64,000 nt of DNA from an uncultured Bacteroidales bacterium (GTDB lineage: Bacteria > Bacteroidota > Bacteroidia > Bacteroidales > Paludibacteraceae), in NCBI GenBank assembly GCA_945921355.1, contig CAMEKM010000001.1:49853-113852 (forward strand). Direction: 5' to 3'. Both the position numbers and the translations under genes were made by a program. Shown piece by piece: positions 17,723 to 27,841 of the stretch. The first letter of the stretch is position 1. Every line of letters starts with the position of its first letter. The notes beneath the pieces were generated by a model. That model did no database searches. It saw nothing but the letters and a program-made list of their open reading frames with translations, and was not told the DNA's origin.

Positions 17723-19807
17723 ATGAGCAAGAAAGGAAACATCGGGGTAACATCAGATAATATCTTCCCCGTCATCAAGAAATTTTTGTATTCTGACCAC
17801 GAGATTTTTCTCCGTGAGTTGATTAGTAATGCGGTAGATGCTACCCAAAAACTGAAAACCCTCGCCTCTGTAGGCGAAGCCAAAGGCGAGTTGGGTGACA
17901 CACGTGTGCGCGTACTTATTGATAAAAAGAAAAAGACCCTTACCGTACAAGACCACGGTATCGGTATGACAGCCGAGGAGGTGGATAAGTATATCAACCA
18001 AATCGCTTTCTCTGGTGCAGAAGAGTTTGTGAATAAATACAAAGACAAAGCCGAAGCTATCATCGGTCACTTCGGTTTGGGTTTCTACTCTGCCTTCATG
18101 GTTGCAGACAAAGTGGAGATATTCTCCCTCTCGTACCAAGAGGACGCCAAAGCCGTTCACTGGTCATGCGACGGTTCGCCTGAGTACACAATGGAAGAGA
18201 CCATCAAGTCAGAGCGCGGTACAGATATTGTGTTGCATATCAACGACGAATATGCTCAGTATCTGGAAGATGCAACCGTAGAGGGATTGCTCACCAAGTA
18301 CTGCAAGTTCCTCCCTGTAGAGATTGCTTTCGGCAAGAAGAAAGAGTGGAAGGACGGCAAACAAGTAGAGACCGATGAGGATAATATCATCAACGATGTT
18401 AATCCTGCATGGACACGCAAACCTGCTGACCTGACCGATGAGGATTACCAGAAGTTCTATCACCAACTCTATCCTTATCAAATGGATGAGCCACTCTTCC
18501 ATATCCACCTCAACGTGGATTACCCATTCCATCTTACGGGTATCCTCTACTTCCCACGTATCAAGAATAATATTGATATTCAGCGCAATAAGATTCAGCT
18601 CTATTGCAATCAAGTGTTCGTGACCGATGAAGTGGAGAATATTGTGCCACAATACTTGACCCTCCTCCACGGTGTCATCGACTCGCCAGATATTCCGCTG
18701 AATGTGAGCCGTTCGTACCTGCAAAGTGACAACAATGTGAAGAAGATCTCCAGTCATATCACCAAGAAGGTGGCTGACAAATTGGCAGAGATATTCAAGA
18801 ATGATCGCGAGGACTTTGAGAAAAAGTGGGAAGACATCAAGCTCTTTATCCAATACGGCATGCTCAGCGATGATAAGTTCTACGACCGTGCTGTGGGCTT
18901 TGCGTTGCTCAAGAATATTGACAGCAAGTACTTCACTTTCGAGGAGTATAAAGCACAGGTCAAAGACGCTCAAACCGACAAGAACGGTGACCTCATCATG
19001 CTGTATGCACAAGACGCTGATGCCAGCTACGCCTATATCCAACGCGCTAAGGAGAAGGGCTATGACGTGCTCCTCATGGACGGCGAACTGGATGTGCACG
19101 CTATGTCGCAATTCGAGCAAAAGAGCTATGGCGATGGCAGCGACGACAAGAAGCAGATGATTCGTTTCGTGCGCGTGGACTCGGATGTGATAGAGAACAT
19201 CATCCAAAAAGAGGACAAAGCCAAGGTAGAACTGACAGCCAATGAAGAAGACGCATTGCGCTACAGTTTCGAATCTCAGTTGCCTAAAACCGATAAAACC
19301 CGCTATGACGTAAGTTTGGAAGCCGTGTCAGCAGATGCACTTCCTGTTTTCCTCACCCAAAATGAATTCATGCGCCGTATGAAAGAGATGTCGGCTCATC
19401 AACAGGGTATGTCGTTCTACGGCAATATGCCAGACCAATACAACTTGGTCATCAATACGGCTAACGATAAGGTGAAAGCCCTCCTTGCAGAAATTACCGC
19501 CGCTTGCGGCGAGCAAGTGAACCCAATCGTGGAGCAGTTGGCAGCTAAACAGGCGGAGGAAAAGGCATTGCAAGAGGCGCAAAAGGGTAAGAAGGATGCC
19601 GATTTGACCCAAGAGGAAAAGGATGCGGTGACTAACGTGACCAAGGAGTTGGCTGCGCTCAAGCAACAACTTAAGGAGCAATACAGCACCTACGCTGCAA
19701 GCAGCGACAAACTGCACCAATTGATTGATATTGCCATGTTGGCAGCAGGTCAATTGAAAGGCGAAGCGCTGGCTAAGTTTGTCAATCGCTCCGTGGAACT
19801 GCTATAA
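17723..19807 (+). CDS. htpG: molecular chaperone HtpG (Hsp90 family)
   Basis: 694 aa. ATP-dependent cytosolic chaperone. The N-terminal GHKL ATPase is clear: FLRELISNAVDATQKL, DHGIGM and GHFGLGFYSAFMVADKV. Middle and C-terminal dimerisation domains follow. A Lys/Glu/Ala-rich stretch near 595-660 probably forms a helical insertion, slightly longer than in E. coli HtpG (624 aa), as is usual for Bacteroidetes. The start at 17723 (MSKKGNIGVTSDNIFPVIKKF) matches the family. It stands alone, followed by a strong terminator. Long antisense ORFs across it are artefacts of codon usage. Confidence 0.98.
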   Translation: MSKKGNIGVTSDNIFPVIKKFLYSDHEIFLRELISNAVDATQKLKTLASVGEAKGELGDTRVRVLIDKKKKTLTVQDHGIGMTAEEVDKYINQIAFSGAEEFVNKYKDKAEAIIGHFGLGFYSAFMVADKVEIFSLSYQEDAKAVHWSCDGSPEYTMEETIKSERGTDIVLHINDEYAQYLEDATVEGLLTKYCKFLPVEIAFGKKKEWKDGKQVETDEDNIINDVNPAWTRKPADLTDEDYQKFYHQLYPYQMDEPLFHIHLNVDYPFHLTGILYFPRIKNNIDIQRNKIQLYCNQVFVTDEVENIVPQYLTLLHGVIDSPDIPLNVSRSYLQSDNNVKKISSHITKKVADKLAEIFKNDREDFEKKWEDIKLFIQYGMLSDDKFYDRAVGFALLKNIDSKYFTFEEYKAQVKDAQTDKNGDLIMLYAQDADASYAYIQRAKEKGYDVLLMDGELDVHAMSQFEQKSYGDGSDDKKQMIRFVRVDSDVIENIIQKEDKAKVELTANEEDALRYSFESQLPKTDKTRYDVSLEAVSADALPVFLTQNEFMRRMKEMSAHQQGMSFYGNMPDQYNLVINTANDKVKALLAEITAACGEQVNPIVEQLAAKQAEEKALQEAQKGKKDADLTQEEKDAVTNVTKELAALKQQLKEQYSTYAASSDKLHQLIDIAMLAAGQLKGEALAKFVNRSVELL

Positions 19808-19829
19808 GCTATTGATTGCAGCAATAATC

Positions 19830-19864
19830 GATCCCCGATGAAGTTGATTCATTGGGGATTTTTT
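19830..19864 (+). terminator. rho-independent terminator of htpG
   Basis: Stem ATCCCCGATGAA / TTCATTGGGGAT with a 5-nt loop, followed by TTTTTT. Confidence 0.9.
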
Positions 19865-19919
19865 GTGCGCATATTTTGTAACATGGAAACTACAAAAGTA
19901 TTAAAGTTTCTTAAAATCT

Positions 19920-19950
19920 TTGGTTGTTTCGTAAAAAAGTAGTACCTTTG
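19920..19950 (+). promoter_or_regulatory. promoter of the tetR-efflux operon
   Basis: TTG (19920-19922), 20 bp, TACCTTTG (19943-19950). The leader is about 135 nt and contains an 11-bp repeat array. Confidence 0.8.
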
Positions 19951-20016
19951 CACGGTTTTTGCGGGAAGAGGAGTGCTTTGTACTGGGTTGTTCCCTGCTT
20001 AAAGGCAGCATTATCT

Positions 20017-20071
20017 TACGTTTATCCTACGTATATGTTACGTATATCCTACGTATATGGTACGTAATTGA
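20017..20071. repeat. five 11-bp tandem units in the tetR leader
   Basis: TACG starts at 20017, 20028, 20039, 20050 and 20061, exactly 11 bp apart, with consensus TACGTATATSC. Each unit contains or nearly contains the palindrome TACGTA. One helical turn per unit would place sites on one DNA face, so this is a candidate operator for the TetR protein encoded just downstream. Confidence 0.8.
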
Positions 20072-20092
20072 TAAGGGAATATAAAAGAACAG

Positions 20093-20707
20093 ATGAGTGA
20101 TGTAAAAGAAAGCATATTGAAAGCGGCTAAGCCACGTATGCAGGAAGTGGGAATACGTTCGGTGAGCGTGGATGACCTATGCAAAGAGCTGGGTATATCC
20201 AAGAAGACGTTTTATGTGTATTTCCCTTCGAAAGATGAATTGGTGAGCGAAATATTGCATGAGCACGAGCAGAAAGTGGCACGGGAAGTGCAGCACCTGG
20301 TAGCGGATAAGACCGTGCTGCAATGCATCGTGGATTGGACGAAGATTGCCAGACAAACAGAAAAAAGTACGCATCAGACACCGCCGATGTTATACGACCT
20401 GAAGAAGTATTATCCCACGCTGCATCAAGAACACCTGCAACGTATGCGCAAGATGATGCAACAGTTTTTGGTACAGTTCTTGAGGAAAGGTCAGGGCGAA
20501 GGGATATTCCGCGAGGAGATAGATATAGAAGTGGCAGCATTGTTGTTGGTGAATACGCATCTGATGTTGGCCGAACGTGCGGAAAGACACAAGATGAAGC
20601 CACAAGACGTTAGACATATGGGCAATACGACGATAGATATCCTGCTGCGTGGCATGTTGACGGAAGAAGGATTGGCAGTGCTCGAAAAAGAAGTACATAA
20701 TAAATAA
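20093..20707 (+). CDS. TetR/AcrR-family transcriptional regulator
   Basis: 204 aa. The N-terminal helix-turn-helix (RSVSVDDLCKELGISKKTFYVYFPSKDEL, about 22-50) is typical TetR; the C-terminal helical part would bind a ligand. It is the first gene of an RND efflux operon, 18 bp before tolC. The likely role is repression of its own operon, released by a drug, bile compound or fatty acid. The 11-bp array in its leader is the candidate binding site. The ligand cannot be predicted. Confidence 0.92.
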   Translation: MSDVKESILKAAKPRMQEVGIRSVSVDDLCKELGISKKTFYVYFPSKDELVSEILHEHEQKVAREVQHLVADKTVLQCIVDWTKIARQTEKSTHQTPPMLYDLKKYYPTLHQEHLQRMRKMMQQFLVQFLRKGQGEGIFREEIDIEVAALLLVNTHLMLAERAERHKMKPQDVRHMGNTTIDILLRGMLTEEGLAVLEKEVHNK

Positions 20708-20725
20708 GGTAATATATAAGAAAAG

Positions 20726-22045
20726 ATGAGAAAGATTGTATTATTAGTTAGTATGTTTGCCATAGCGGCAAACATGATGGCAGCCGACCATGTGATGGCT
20801 GCCACGAAGCGTGCACCCAAACAAGAGGTGCCTGCTACCCTAAACCTGAGCTTGCAAGAGGCGCAAGACTATGCAGTGGCGCAAAATCGCTCGCTGAAGA
20901 ATGCGGACTTGGCAGTGCAGAAAGCGTATGCCACCCGTTGGCAAACGATAGCCAGTATGCTTCCGTCGGTGGATATGTCGTGGGCATATCAGTCGATGAT
21001 GGGCTACGAGATGAACTTGGGTGGTATGCCTATTAAAGACAATGGTACATTGGGTATCACAGCATCGGTGGGTATTAATGGACAGGCGATTGTGGGAGCA
21101 TTGCTCAACAATACTGCGATTGAGATGCAAAAACTGAATCTCGAAATCAGCGAGGACAATCTGCGCGCGAGTGTGAAATCGAGTTACGCTTCGGTGTTGG
21201 TGCTGGAAGATGTGGTGAAGTTGCTGGATAGTTCGCTGAAGAACATTGAGAATTTGGCGGCAATGACCCAACGCAGCGTGGAAGTGGGTGCAGCAGAGCA
21301 AACGACGGCTGACCAAATCCTGGTGCGCGTGAATACATTGAAGAATAATATCAATGCTAACAAGCGTTCGACACAGTTGGCAATCAATGCGCTGAAAGTG
21401 CTGCTGAATGTTCCAGCAGAAACCGAACTGACCCTCACCACCCAACTGAGCGATATGCTGAGTGCGGAGGCAATAGTCGCATTGCTGGGTAAGGAGTTTG
21501 TATTGGAAAACAACTTGAGCTACCAAACATTAGCCAAAAATGTAGAATTGGCGAAGAAGAATGTACACATGGCAGGTTGGGCGTATGGTCCAACCATAGG
21601 TGTGGGCTATCAATACAGCGAAAAAGACTATTTTGGTGAGAAAGAGGGCTTTAACATGACTCCTCCTAATGCGCTGAGCATACAGGTGAGTATGCCATTG
21701 TGGTCGTCGGGTAAGCGTGCAGCAGGTGTGGTAGAGAAGAAAATCGCCTTGGAAGAAGCGCGTAACACGTTTGAGGAGACAGCCGATAACCTTGGTATCC
21801 AAAATGAACAATTGCGCTATAACCTGCAAAATGCGTATGAGACTTACACCAACGAGCAAGAGAACATGGGCGTGACACAACGCGTGTTTGACAACACTTC
21901 GCTGAAATTTCAACAGGGTGTGGCAAGTAACTTAGACCTCGTGAATGCCAGTAACGACCTCATCACCGCACAATCGACTTATGTGCAAGCGGTGCTGACA
22001 CTGGTGAATGCGGAAGTGGAATTGGAGAAGTTCCTTAATTTATAA
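20726..22045 (+). CDS. TolC-family outer-membrane efflux protein
   Basis: 439 aa. Signal peptide (MRKIVLLVSMFAIAANMMAA), then two repeated outer-membrane efflux (OEP) units rich in long coiled-coil helices. It ends with the family pattern in which a QGVASNLDLVNASNDLITAQ helix precedes the final ALTLVNAEVELEKFL helix. It forms the trimeric exit duct of the RND pump encoded by the next two genes. The gene is slightly shorter than E. coli TolC, usual for Bacteroidetes. Confidence 0.94.
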   Translation: MRKIVLLVSMFAIAANMMAADHVMAATKRAPKQEVPATLNLSLQEAQDYAVAQNRSLKNADLAVQKAYATRWQTIASMLPSVDMSWAYQSMMGYEMNLGGMPIKDNGTLGITASVGINGQAIVGALLNNTAIEMQKLNLEISEDNLRASVKSSYASVLVLEDVVKLLDSSLKNIENLAAMTQRSVEVGAAEQTTADQILVRVNTLKNNINANKRSTQLAINALKVLLNVPAETELTLTTQLSDMLSAEAIVALLGKEFVLENNLSYQTLAKNVELAKKNVHMAGWAYGPTIGVGYQYSEKDYFGEKEGFNMTPPNALSIQVSMPLWSSGKRAAGVVEKKIALEEARNTFEETADNLGIQNEQLRYNLQNAYETYTNEQENMGVTQRVFDNTSLKFQQGVASNLDLVNASNDLITAQSTYVQAVLTLVNAEVELEKFLNL

Positions 22046-22065
22046 TTTTGAATTAAGAATTTTGA

Positions 22066-23094
22066 ATGAAGAAAATAATAAAGATAATGAAAAAGATTGT
22101 ATTAATGATGGCTGCCGCAGTTTGTTTGATTGGTTGCGGCAAGAAAGATGCTCAGGCAACTCAACAAGAAGCTGAGCGCGTGGAGGCGGTAGGTACAATA
22201 ACCCTCCAAGAAAAAGAGATTGAGCGCGTGCTCAATATTTCTACGAACGTACAGGGCTATGTGACACAAAACGTAGCACCATCGCTGACAGGTAAGATAG
22301 AGCATATCTTCGTGGAAGTAGGCGATGAGGTGAAAGCAGGCGACATGCTTGTACGTATGGACCAAACACAGTATCTCACACAAAAAATCCAACTGGCTAA
22401 CCTTGAAATCGAGGTGGGACGTTTGGAGGCATTGCTGGAAACAGGAAGCGTAAGCCAACAGACCTACGACCAGACAAAAGTGGCATACGACCAACTGAAG
22501 CAAAACCTCGCTTTCTTGGAGCAAAACACTTACGTGAAAGCTCCATTCGATGGTGTTATTTCTGCTAAGACCTACGAGGATGGCGAGCTATATGGCGGTC
22601 AGCCAATCGTGGTGCTCACACAAGTGAAGAAGCTGAAAGCGTTGATTGCAGTGCCAGAGACATATTACCCTATGATTAAAGAGGGTATGAAGCTGACCGT
22701 GAAGAGCGAAGTGTATCCAGATGAGACTTTCCCTGCAACGATTGAGGTGGTTTATCCAACCATCGACGCTGCGAGCCACACCTTCCAATGCAAGGTGGTT
22801 ATCCCTAATGCGAGCAAGAAATTGCGTGGTGGTATGTACGTGACTACTACCCTCGGATTGGGCAAGGAGAACACCATCGTAGTGCCTTATCAATCGGTAG
22901 AGAAACTGATTGGTTCGAACGAACGCTATGTGTTTATCAACGAGAATGGCTACGCTAAGCGCGTGAGCGTGCAACTCGGACAACGCTTTGACGAGAACAT
23001 TGAAATCATTGCACCTGAAATTAAAGCAGGTGTAGAATACATCAGCGTGGGTCAACACAAACTGGTTGACGGAGTGAAAATTGAAGTAAAGTAA
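22066..23094 (+). CDS. RND efflux periplasmic adaptor (membrane fusion protein), lipoprotein
   Basis: 342 aa. Lipobox CLIGC close to the N-terminus anchors it to the inner membrane. Barrel-sandwich (lipoyl-like) halves flank a short coiled-coil hairpin (LANLEIEVGRLEALLETGSVS), followed by beta-barrel and membrane-proximal domains. It bridges the TolC and RND proteins on either side. The first ATG at 22066 falls inside an AATTTTGAAT-type repeat that fills the gap after tolC; the ATG at 22087 (MKKIVLMMAAAVCLIGC) is an equally plausible start. Confidence 0.93.
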   Translation: MKKIIKIMKKIVLMMAAAVCLIGCGKKDAQATQQEAERVEAVGTITLQEKEIERVLNISTNVQGYVTQNVAPSLTGKIEHIFVEVGDEVKAGDMLVRMDQTQYLTQKIQLANLEIEVGRLEALLETGSVSQQTYDQTKVAYDQLKQNLAFLEQNTYVKAPFDGVISAKTYEDGELYGGQPIVVLTQVKKLKALIAVPETYYPMIKEGMKLTVKSEVYPDETFPATIEVVYPTIDAASHTFQCKVVIPNASKKLRGGMYVTTTLGLGKENTIVVPYQSVEKLIGSNERYVFINENGYAKRVSVQLGQRFDENIEIIAPEIKAGVEYISVGQHKLVDGVKIEVK

Positions 23095-23107
23095 AACCTG
23101 AAGAACT

Positions 23108-26100
23108 ATGGCAATTTATAAAACCGCGATTAAGAATCCCGTAACGACGATGCTGGTGTTCGTTGCGGTGATGATCATAGGTCTGTTCTGCTTCGTGCAA
23201 CTGCCTGTGGATCAATTTCCTGAGATGGACCCACCCTATGTGATGGTGATGACCACCTATCCAGGTGCGTCGGCGTCCGAGATAGAGACCAATGTCTCGA
23301 AAATCATGGAGAATAGTTTGACTTCGGTGGATAACCTGAAGTATATCAACTCTACCAGTAAAGATAATGTCAGTCTTGTAGTACTCGAATTGGAATGGGG
23401 GTCCGACATTACGGAAGCCGTCAACGACATACGATCGTTCTGCGACATGGCTAAGAACCAGTTGCCTGACGGTTGTTCGTCGCCTATGGTGTTCAAGTTC
23501 TCATCGAGCACCATGCCAATCTGCCAATATGCTATCACGGCAGACGAGTCATATCCTGCACTCGACAAAATCCTCAACGATGAGGTGATTCCACAATTGA
23601 ACCAGATCAATGGTATCGGTAACCTGTCTGTAGCAGGTGCGCCAAACCGCTATGTATATGTGGATATTGACCAACAAAAATTAGATGCTTTTGGCATCTC
23701 ACTGGAGCAAGTGGGACAAGTCATTTCTGCCAACAACCTCAACCTCTCGTCGGGTACGGTGAAGATGGAGAAGGAGCAATACCAAATGCAGGTGCGCTCT
23801 GAGTTCATCGAGAGTCGCGAGATTGAGGACTTGATGGTGACCATGACCCCACAAGGGCAACAAGTATTCGTGCGCGATATTGCTACTGTGCGCGATACTA
23901 TCAAGGATCTTTCATTGGATGAGAAGACCAATGGTCGTGAGGCCGTGCGTCTGATTGTAGCTAAGCAATCGGGCTCCAACACCGTGCAAGTCTGCGAGGA
24001 CGTAGATAAAGCATTGAAAAAGATTCAAAAGCAAATGCCTACCGACGTGAAGATTCAAGAGATCTACAACTCGGCTGACAATATCCGCAACTCCATCAAC
24101 TCCCTTGAGGAGTCTGTGCTCTACGCATTGCTATTCGTGGTGCTCGTGGTGCTCTTCTTCCTGGGCAAATGGCGTGCGACACTCATCATCTCGCTCACTA
24201 TTCCTATCTCACTGATTGTAGCGTTTATCTATTTGAAGATGGCTGCCTCCAGCATCAACATCATCTCGCTCTGTTCATTGACTATCGCTATTGGTATGGT
24301 GGTGGACGACGCGGTTGTGGTGCTCGAGAATATCACACGCCATATTGAACGTGGTGAGAGTCCACGCGAGGCATCTATCTACGCCACCAACGAGGTATGG
24401 ATCAGCGTTATTGCTACTACCTTAGTGCTCGTAGCCGTATTCGTGCCACTGACCATGATGGAGGGTATGGCAGGTATCATGTTCAAATCATTGGGCTGGA
24501 TTGTTACCGTAGTATGCTGTACTTCTACTGTCATCGCTATCAGTCTTACCCCTATGCTCTGCTCTAAACTGCTGAAAGCCAAGAAATTCAAAGTAATTAA
24601 TGGTAAGTTGGTGGACGATAGCGAGAAGAAATCGTGGTACGACCGCACTATCGTAGCTTTCCTCGACAAGGTGGACAAAGCATACGGCAAATCGCTTGCA
24701 TGGTGCTTGCGCCACAAGGCATTGACTATTGTTATTCTATTTGCGTTCTTCGGAGCTTCACTCTTGCCATATATTTTTGGCAAAGTAGGTACCGACTTTA
24801 TGCAACAACAGGACAATGCTCGCTTGAGCGTAACCGTTGAGTTACAACGCGGTACACGCATTGACGAAACCCTCAAAACCGCACGCAAATTGGAAGAGCG
24901 TTTTATGGTGCTTGTGCCTGAGATCGAGATGATTGCTACCTCTGCGGGTTCCAACGATGATGACGGTACGGGTGCTATCTTCTCCACCACAATGAATAAC
25001 ACCATCTCTATGACCGTGCGTTTGAACAAAAAGTGGGAACGCGAGCGCACTATTTGGCAGATTGCCGAAGTGCTTCGTCAAGAAATGGCACAATATCCTG
25101 AAATTATTGAATATCAAGCATCTACCAGTGGTGGAGGCCCTGGTGGCGGCAATACTGTAGATATCGAGATCTATGGCTATGACTTCGATATTACCAACCA
25201 AATGGCGCAACAAGTCATGGCACTGACCAAGGAACTGCCAGGTGCACGTGACGTCTATGCCGACCGCGATGATGACCGTCCTGAGATAAAGATCGTAGTG
25301 GACAAAGAGAAAGCAAGTCGTCTTGGATTGACTTCTGCCACCATATCTTCCTACCTGCGTAACCGCGTGAATGGTATGGCTGTTGGTTACCTCAAAGAGG
25401 ATGGTTCGGAGTATGATATCCTCGTTCGCCTCAAGGAGGAAAACCGCAACTCCATTAGCGATGTGCTCGACTTCTCTATCCCAACCCCAACAGGCAAGAT
25501 TATCAAACTGTCAGAGGTCTGCTCAGTGGACGAGTATTGGGCTCCACCTACTATCGCACGTAAGAGTCGTCAGCGTATTGTGACCGTCAAAGTCACTCCA
25601 TTCGAGACCACATTGGGCGAACTCGCGCACGCCATTGAGACACAAGTGCTTCCTCAAGTGGATTCCCCTGCTGGATACACTATGCGTATCGCGGGTGACT
25701 ACGAAGACCAACAAGAGACATTCGGCAAGATGGGTATGCTGGGTATGCTGATTATCCTGCTCGTGTATATCGTGATGGCATCGCAGTTCGAGTCGTTCAG
25801 CAAACCTGCTATCATCATGTTCTCCGTACCATTTGCGCTCTCGGGTGTGATTATAGCCCTGTGGCTCACCAACACTTCTCTGGATATGATTGGCGCACTG
25901 GGTCTGGTACTCCTTGTGGGTATCGTGGTGAAGAACGGTATCGTGCTTGTGGACTATATCAACCTCATGCGTGAGCGTGGACACGACCTTAACGAGGCCA
26001 TCCAGATGTCAGGCGAGAGCCGTCTGCGCCCTGTATTGATGACTGCGTTCACCACTATCCTCGGTATGGTGCCAATGGCAGTGAGCCAAGGTGAAGGTGC

Positions 26101-26293
26101 CGAGATGTGGCAACCATTGGGTATTGTCGTAATCGGTGGTTTGACCGTTAGTACATTCTTGACTCTATACATTGTACCTGTCGTTTATGGTGCAATGTCT
26201 AAGAAAGGTGAACGCGACAAACTCAAGAAAGTGCGCGAGAACTTCATCTTCATGGACATTGATGTGAAAGATTGCGAAGAAAACGAAAAATAA
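23108..26293 (+). CDS. RND-family multidrug efflux transporter (HAE1 type)
   Basis: 1061 aa inner-membrane pump, proton-driven. Twelve membrane segments in two halves with two large periplasmic loops. The first TM (PVTTMLVFVAVMIIGLFCF) and the conserved motif GMVVDDAVVVLENI, with the Asp pair used in proton relay, are visible, as are the C-terminal repeats (GIVVKNGIVLVDYINLMRERG). It lies 13 bp after the adaptor gene and forms a tripartite pump with it and TolC. A glycine-rich patch (SGGGPGGGN) in the second periplasmic loop is unusual but sits in a variable region. Substrates are unknown. Confidence 0.96.
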   Translation: MAIYKTAIKNPVTTMLVFVAVMIIGLFCFVQLPVDQFPEMDPPYVMVMTTYPGASASEIETNVSKIMENSLTSVDNLKYINSTSKDNVSLVVLELEWGSDITEAVNDIRSFCDMAKNQLPDGCSSPMVFKFSSSTMPICQYAITADESYPALDKILNDEVIPQLNQINGIGNLSVAGAPNRYVYVDIDQQKLDAFGISLEQVGQVISANNLNLSSGTVKMEKEQYQMQVRSEFIESREIEDLMVTMTPQGQQVFVRDIATVRDTIKDLSLDEKTNGREAVRLIVAKQSGSNTVQVCEDVDKALKKIQKQMPTDVKIQEIYNSADNIRNSINSLEESVLYALLFVVLVVLFFLGKWRATLIISLTIPISLIVAFIYLKMAASSINIISLCSLTIAIGMVVDDAVVVLENITRHIERGESPREASIYATNEVWISVIATTLVLVAVFVPLTMMEGMAGIMFKSLGWIVTVVCCTSTVIAISLTPMLCSKLLKAKKFKVINGKLVDDSEKKSWYDRTIVAFLDKVDKAYGKSLAWCLRHKALTIVILFAFFGASLLPYIFGKVGTDFMQQQDNARLSVTVELQRGTRIDETLKTARKLEERFMVLVPEIEMIATSAGSNDDDGTGAIFSTTMNNTISMTVRLNKKWERERTIWQIAEVLRQEMAQYPEIIEYQASTSGGGPGGGNTVDIEIYGYDFDITNQMAQQVMALTKELPGARDVYADRDDDRPEIKIVVDKEKASRLGLTSATISSYLRNRVNGMAVGYLKEDGSEYDILVRLKEENRNSISDVLDFSIPTPTGKIIKLSEVCSVDEYWAPPTIARKSRQRIVTVKVTPFETTLGELAHAIETQVLPQVDSPAGYTMRIAGDYEDQQETFGKMGMLGMLIILLVYIVMASQFESFSKPAIIMFSVPFALSGVIIALWLTNTSLDMIGALGLVLLVGIVVKNGIVLVDYINLMRERGHDLNEAIQMSGESRLRPVLMTAFTTILGMVPMAVSQGEGAEMWQPLGIVVIGGLTVSTFLTLYIVPVVYGAMSKKGERDKLKKVRENFIFMDIDVKDCEENEK

Positions 26294-26315
26294 GCTCCTT
26301 AATCCAAATGTAATT

Positions 26316-26609
26316 ATGAAATCTGTAATGATAGTATTCAATCAAGCTAACACCGAACGTGTGGAGTATATGCTTGATATGTTAGAAATACGTGGTTTTA
26401 CTTTCTTCGAGGAGGTACAGGGTCGTGGAAGTAAGAATGGTGAGCCACGCCGTGGTACCCACGCATGGCCAGAGATGAACTCATGTGTTATTACCATTGT
26501 ACCAGATGAGAAAGCTCCTATGCTACTCGAAGCAGTAAAGAAACTCGACAAACGCAACAAAGAAGTCGGTGTTCGTGCTTTTATGTGGAATATCGAGGCT
26601 ACTGTATAA
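26316..26609 (+). CDS. PII-like transporter-associated protein (PG0541 family)
   Basis: 97 aa. A small ferredoxin-like-fold protein resembling PII signalling proteins, of the group named after Porphyromonas gingivalis PG0541. It regularly follows RND efflux genes in Bacteroidales and does so here, 22 bp after the pump. It probably modulates transport or senses a small ligand; this is inferred from family context. A terminator follows. Confidence 0.85.
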   Translation: MKSVMIVFNQANTERVEYMLDMLEIRGFTFFEEVQGRGSKNGEPRRGTHAWPEMNSCVITIVPDEKAPMLLEAVKKLDKRNKEVGVRAFMWNIEATV

Positions 26610-26632
26610 CGGCAGATATATTCCAACAACAA

Positions 26633-26671
26633 CAAAGGATGTGTCAAATAATTGATACATCCTTTGTTTTT
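26633..26671 (+). terminator. terminator after the efflux operon (probably bidirectional)
   Basis: Stem built from AAAGGATGTGTCAA / TTGATACATCCTTT with a 4-nt loop, followed by GTTTTT on the plus strand and preceded by an A-rich run. It lies between convergent genes. Confidence 0.85.
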
Positions 26672-26683
26672 ACATTAAGTGTT

Positions 26684-27811
26684 TTAATAGATATGCGAAG
26701 GCAAGATACGTCGGATTGTATTTTCTACATTCGTCGCTGCAAAATCAGGTTGCATAGCAACTTCCAATGGTACTTTTTCTCCCAGTATCGGGTAGACGCC
26801 CGCGAAGCCCATTTGTTGAACACTATCGCACATTTCTATACTACCACCAATAGCCACTACAGGTATGCCTTGTTGCTTGGCGCGAGTCAAAACGCCTGCG
26901 ACAGTCTTGCCTTTGGCTGTCTGAAAATCAATTATTCCTTCGCCTGTGATAACAAGGTCGGCGTTTTGGATGATTGTGTTAAAATCAATAGCATCGAGCA
27001 CCATGTCAATGCCGCGTCTGAGGGTGGCATGTAGGAAAGCGCGGAACGCGCCGCCCATACCGCCTGCTGCGCCTGCACCAGCAATGGGCACGATGTTGAT
27101 GTGATATTTGTCTTCTATCACTTTCGCCAGCGATGTCATGCCTGCATCTAATTGCTGTACCATAGCGGTGTCTGCGCCTTTCTGTGGTGCAAATATGGGT
27201 GCTGCACCTTCAGGACCGCAGAAGGGTGTATCCACATCGCATGCAATGGTGAAAGTGGATGAGCGCACACTATCGGGCACATGACTATCGTCAATACGCA
27301 CAATATCTTGCATGGTACCGCCGCAGCAATGGGTAATCTCTTTATCATTGGCGTCGTAGAAACGAAAACCCATGGCTTGCAACATTCCTGTGCCTGCATC
27401 GTTGGTAGCACTACCGCCTATGCCCACAAGAAATTGGCGACAACCTCTGCGAATAGCATCCATGATCATTTCACCCGTACCGTGGGTGGATGTGAGCCAC
27501 GGATTGCGTTCTTCAGGGCGGAGTAGGGGAAGTCCACTGGCAGCTGCCATCTCGATAAGAGCGGTTGCACCTGCTATGCCATAGTGGGCTTGAATAGGGC
27601 GACCGAGCGGGTCGCTCACGGTGGTAGCAATTATCTCACCGTGCAATGCTTCTACAATGGCATCTACTATGCCTTCGCCGCCATCGGCTACGTTCACCGC
27701 CACCACTTCGCAATCGGGATAAACAGCTTTGATACCACGCGTAGCCGCCATAGCCACTTCTGTGCTGCTCAACGAACCCTTAAACGAATCGGATGCTACA
27801 ACGATTTTCAT
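26684..27811 (-). CDS. glycerate kinase (type I, GarK/GlxK family)
   Basis: 375 aa. Phosphorylates D-glycerate with ATP, most often to 2-phosphoglycerate. Family hallmarks are visible: MKIVVASDSFKGSLSS at the start, ADGGEG near 63, and GIGGSATNDAGTGMLQALG-like sequence near 130-150, here GIGGSATNDAGTGM. Length is normal. It is 30 bp downstream of the M6 protease stop on the same strand, without a visible terminator between them, so it may be read from the protease promoter although the functions are unrelated. Confidence 0.95.
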   Translation of the reverse strand: MKIVVASDSFKGSLSSTEVAMAATRGIKAVYPDCEVVAVNVADGGEGIVDAIVEALHGEIIATTVSDPLGRPIQAHYGIAGATALIEMAAASGLPLLRPEERNPWLTSTHGTGEMIMDAIRRGCRQFLVGIGGSATNDAGTGMLQAMGFRFYDANDKEITHCCGGTMQDIVRIDDSHVPDSVRSSTFTIACDVDTPFCGPEGAAPIFAPQKGADTAMVQQLDAGMTSLAKVIEDKYHINIVPIAGAGAAGGMGGAFRAFLHATLRRGIDMVLDAIDFNTIIQNADLVITGEGIIDFQTAKGKTVAGVLTRAKQQGIPVVAIGGSIEMCDSVQQMGFAGVYPILGEKVPLEVAMQPDFAATNVENTIRRILPSHIY

Positions 27812-27841
27812 AGCCTTGCTTTCTAAGGGTAATCAATTCAT

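Noticed and set aside
18209..19207. 332-codon ORF antisense to htpG
   Set aside because: htpG is fully conserved on the other strand; the antisense frame is open because of codon bias and has no promoter.
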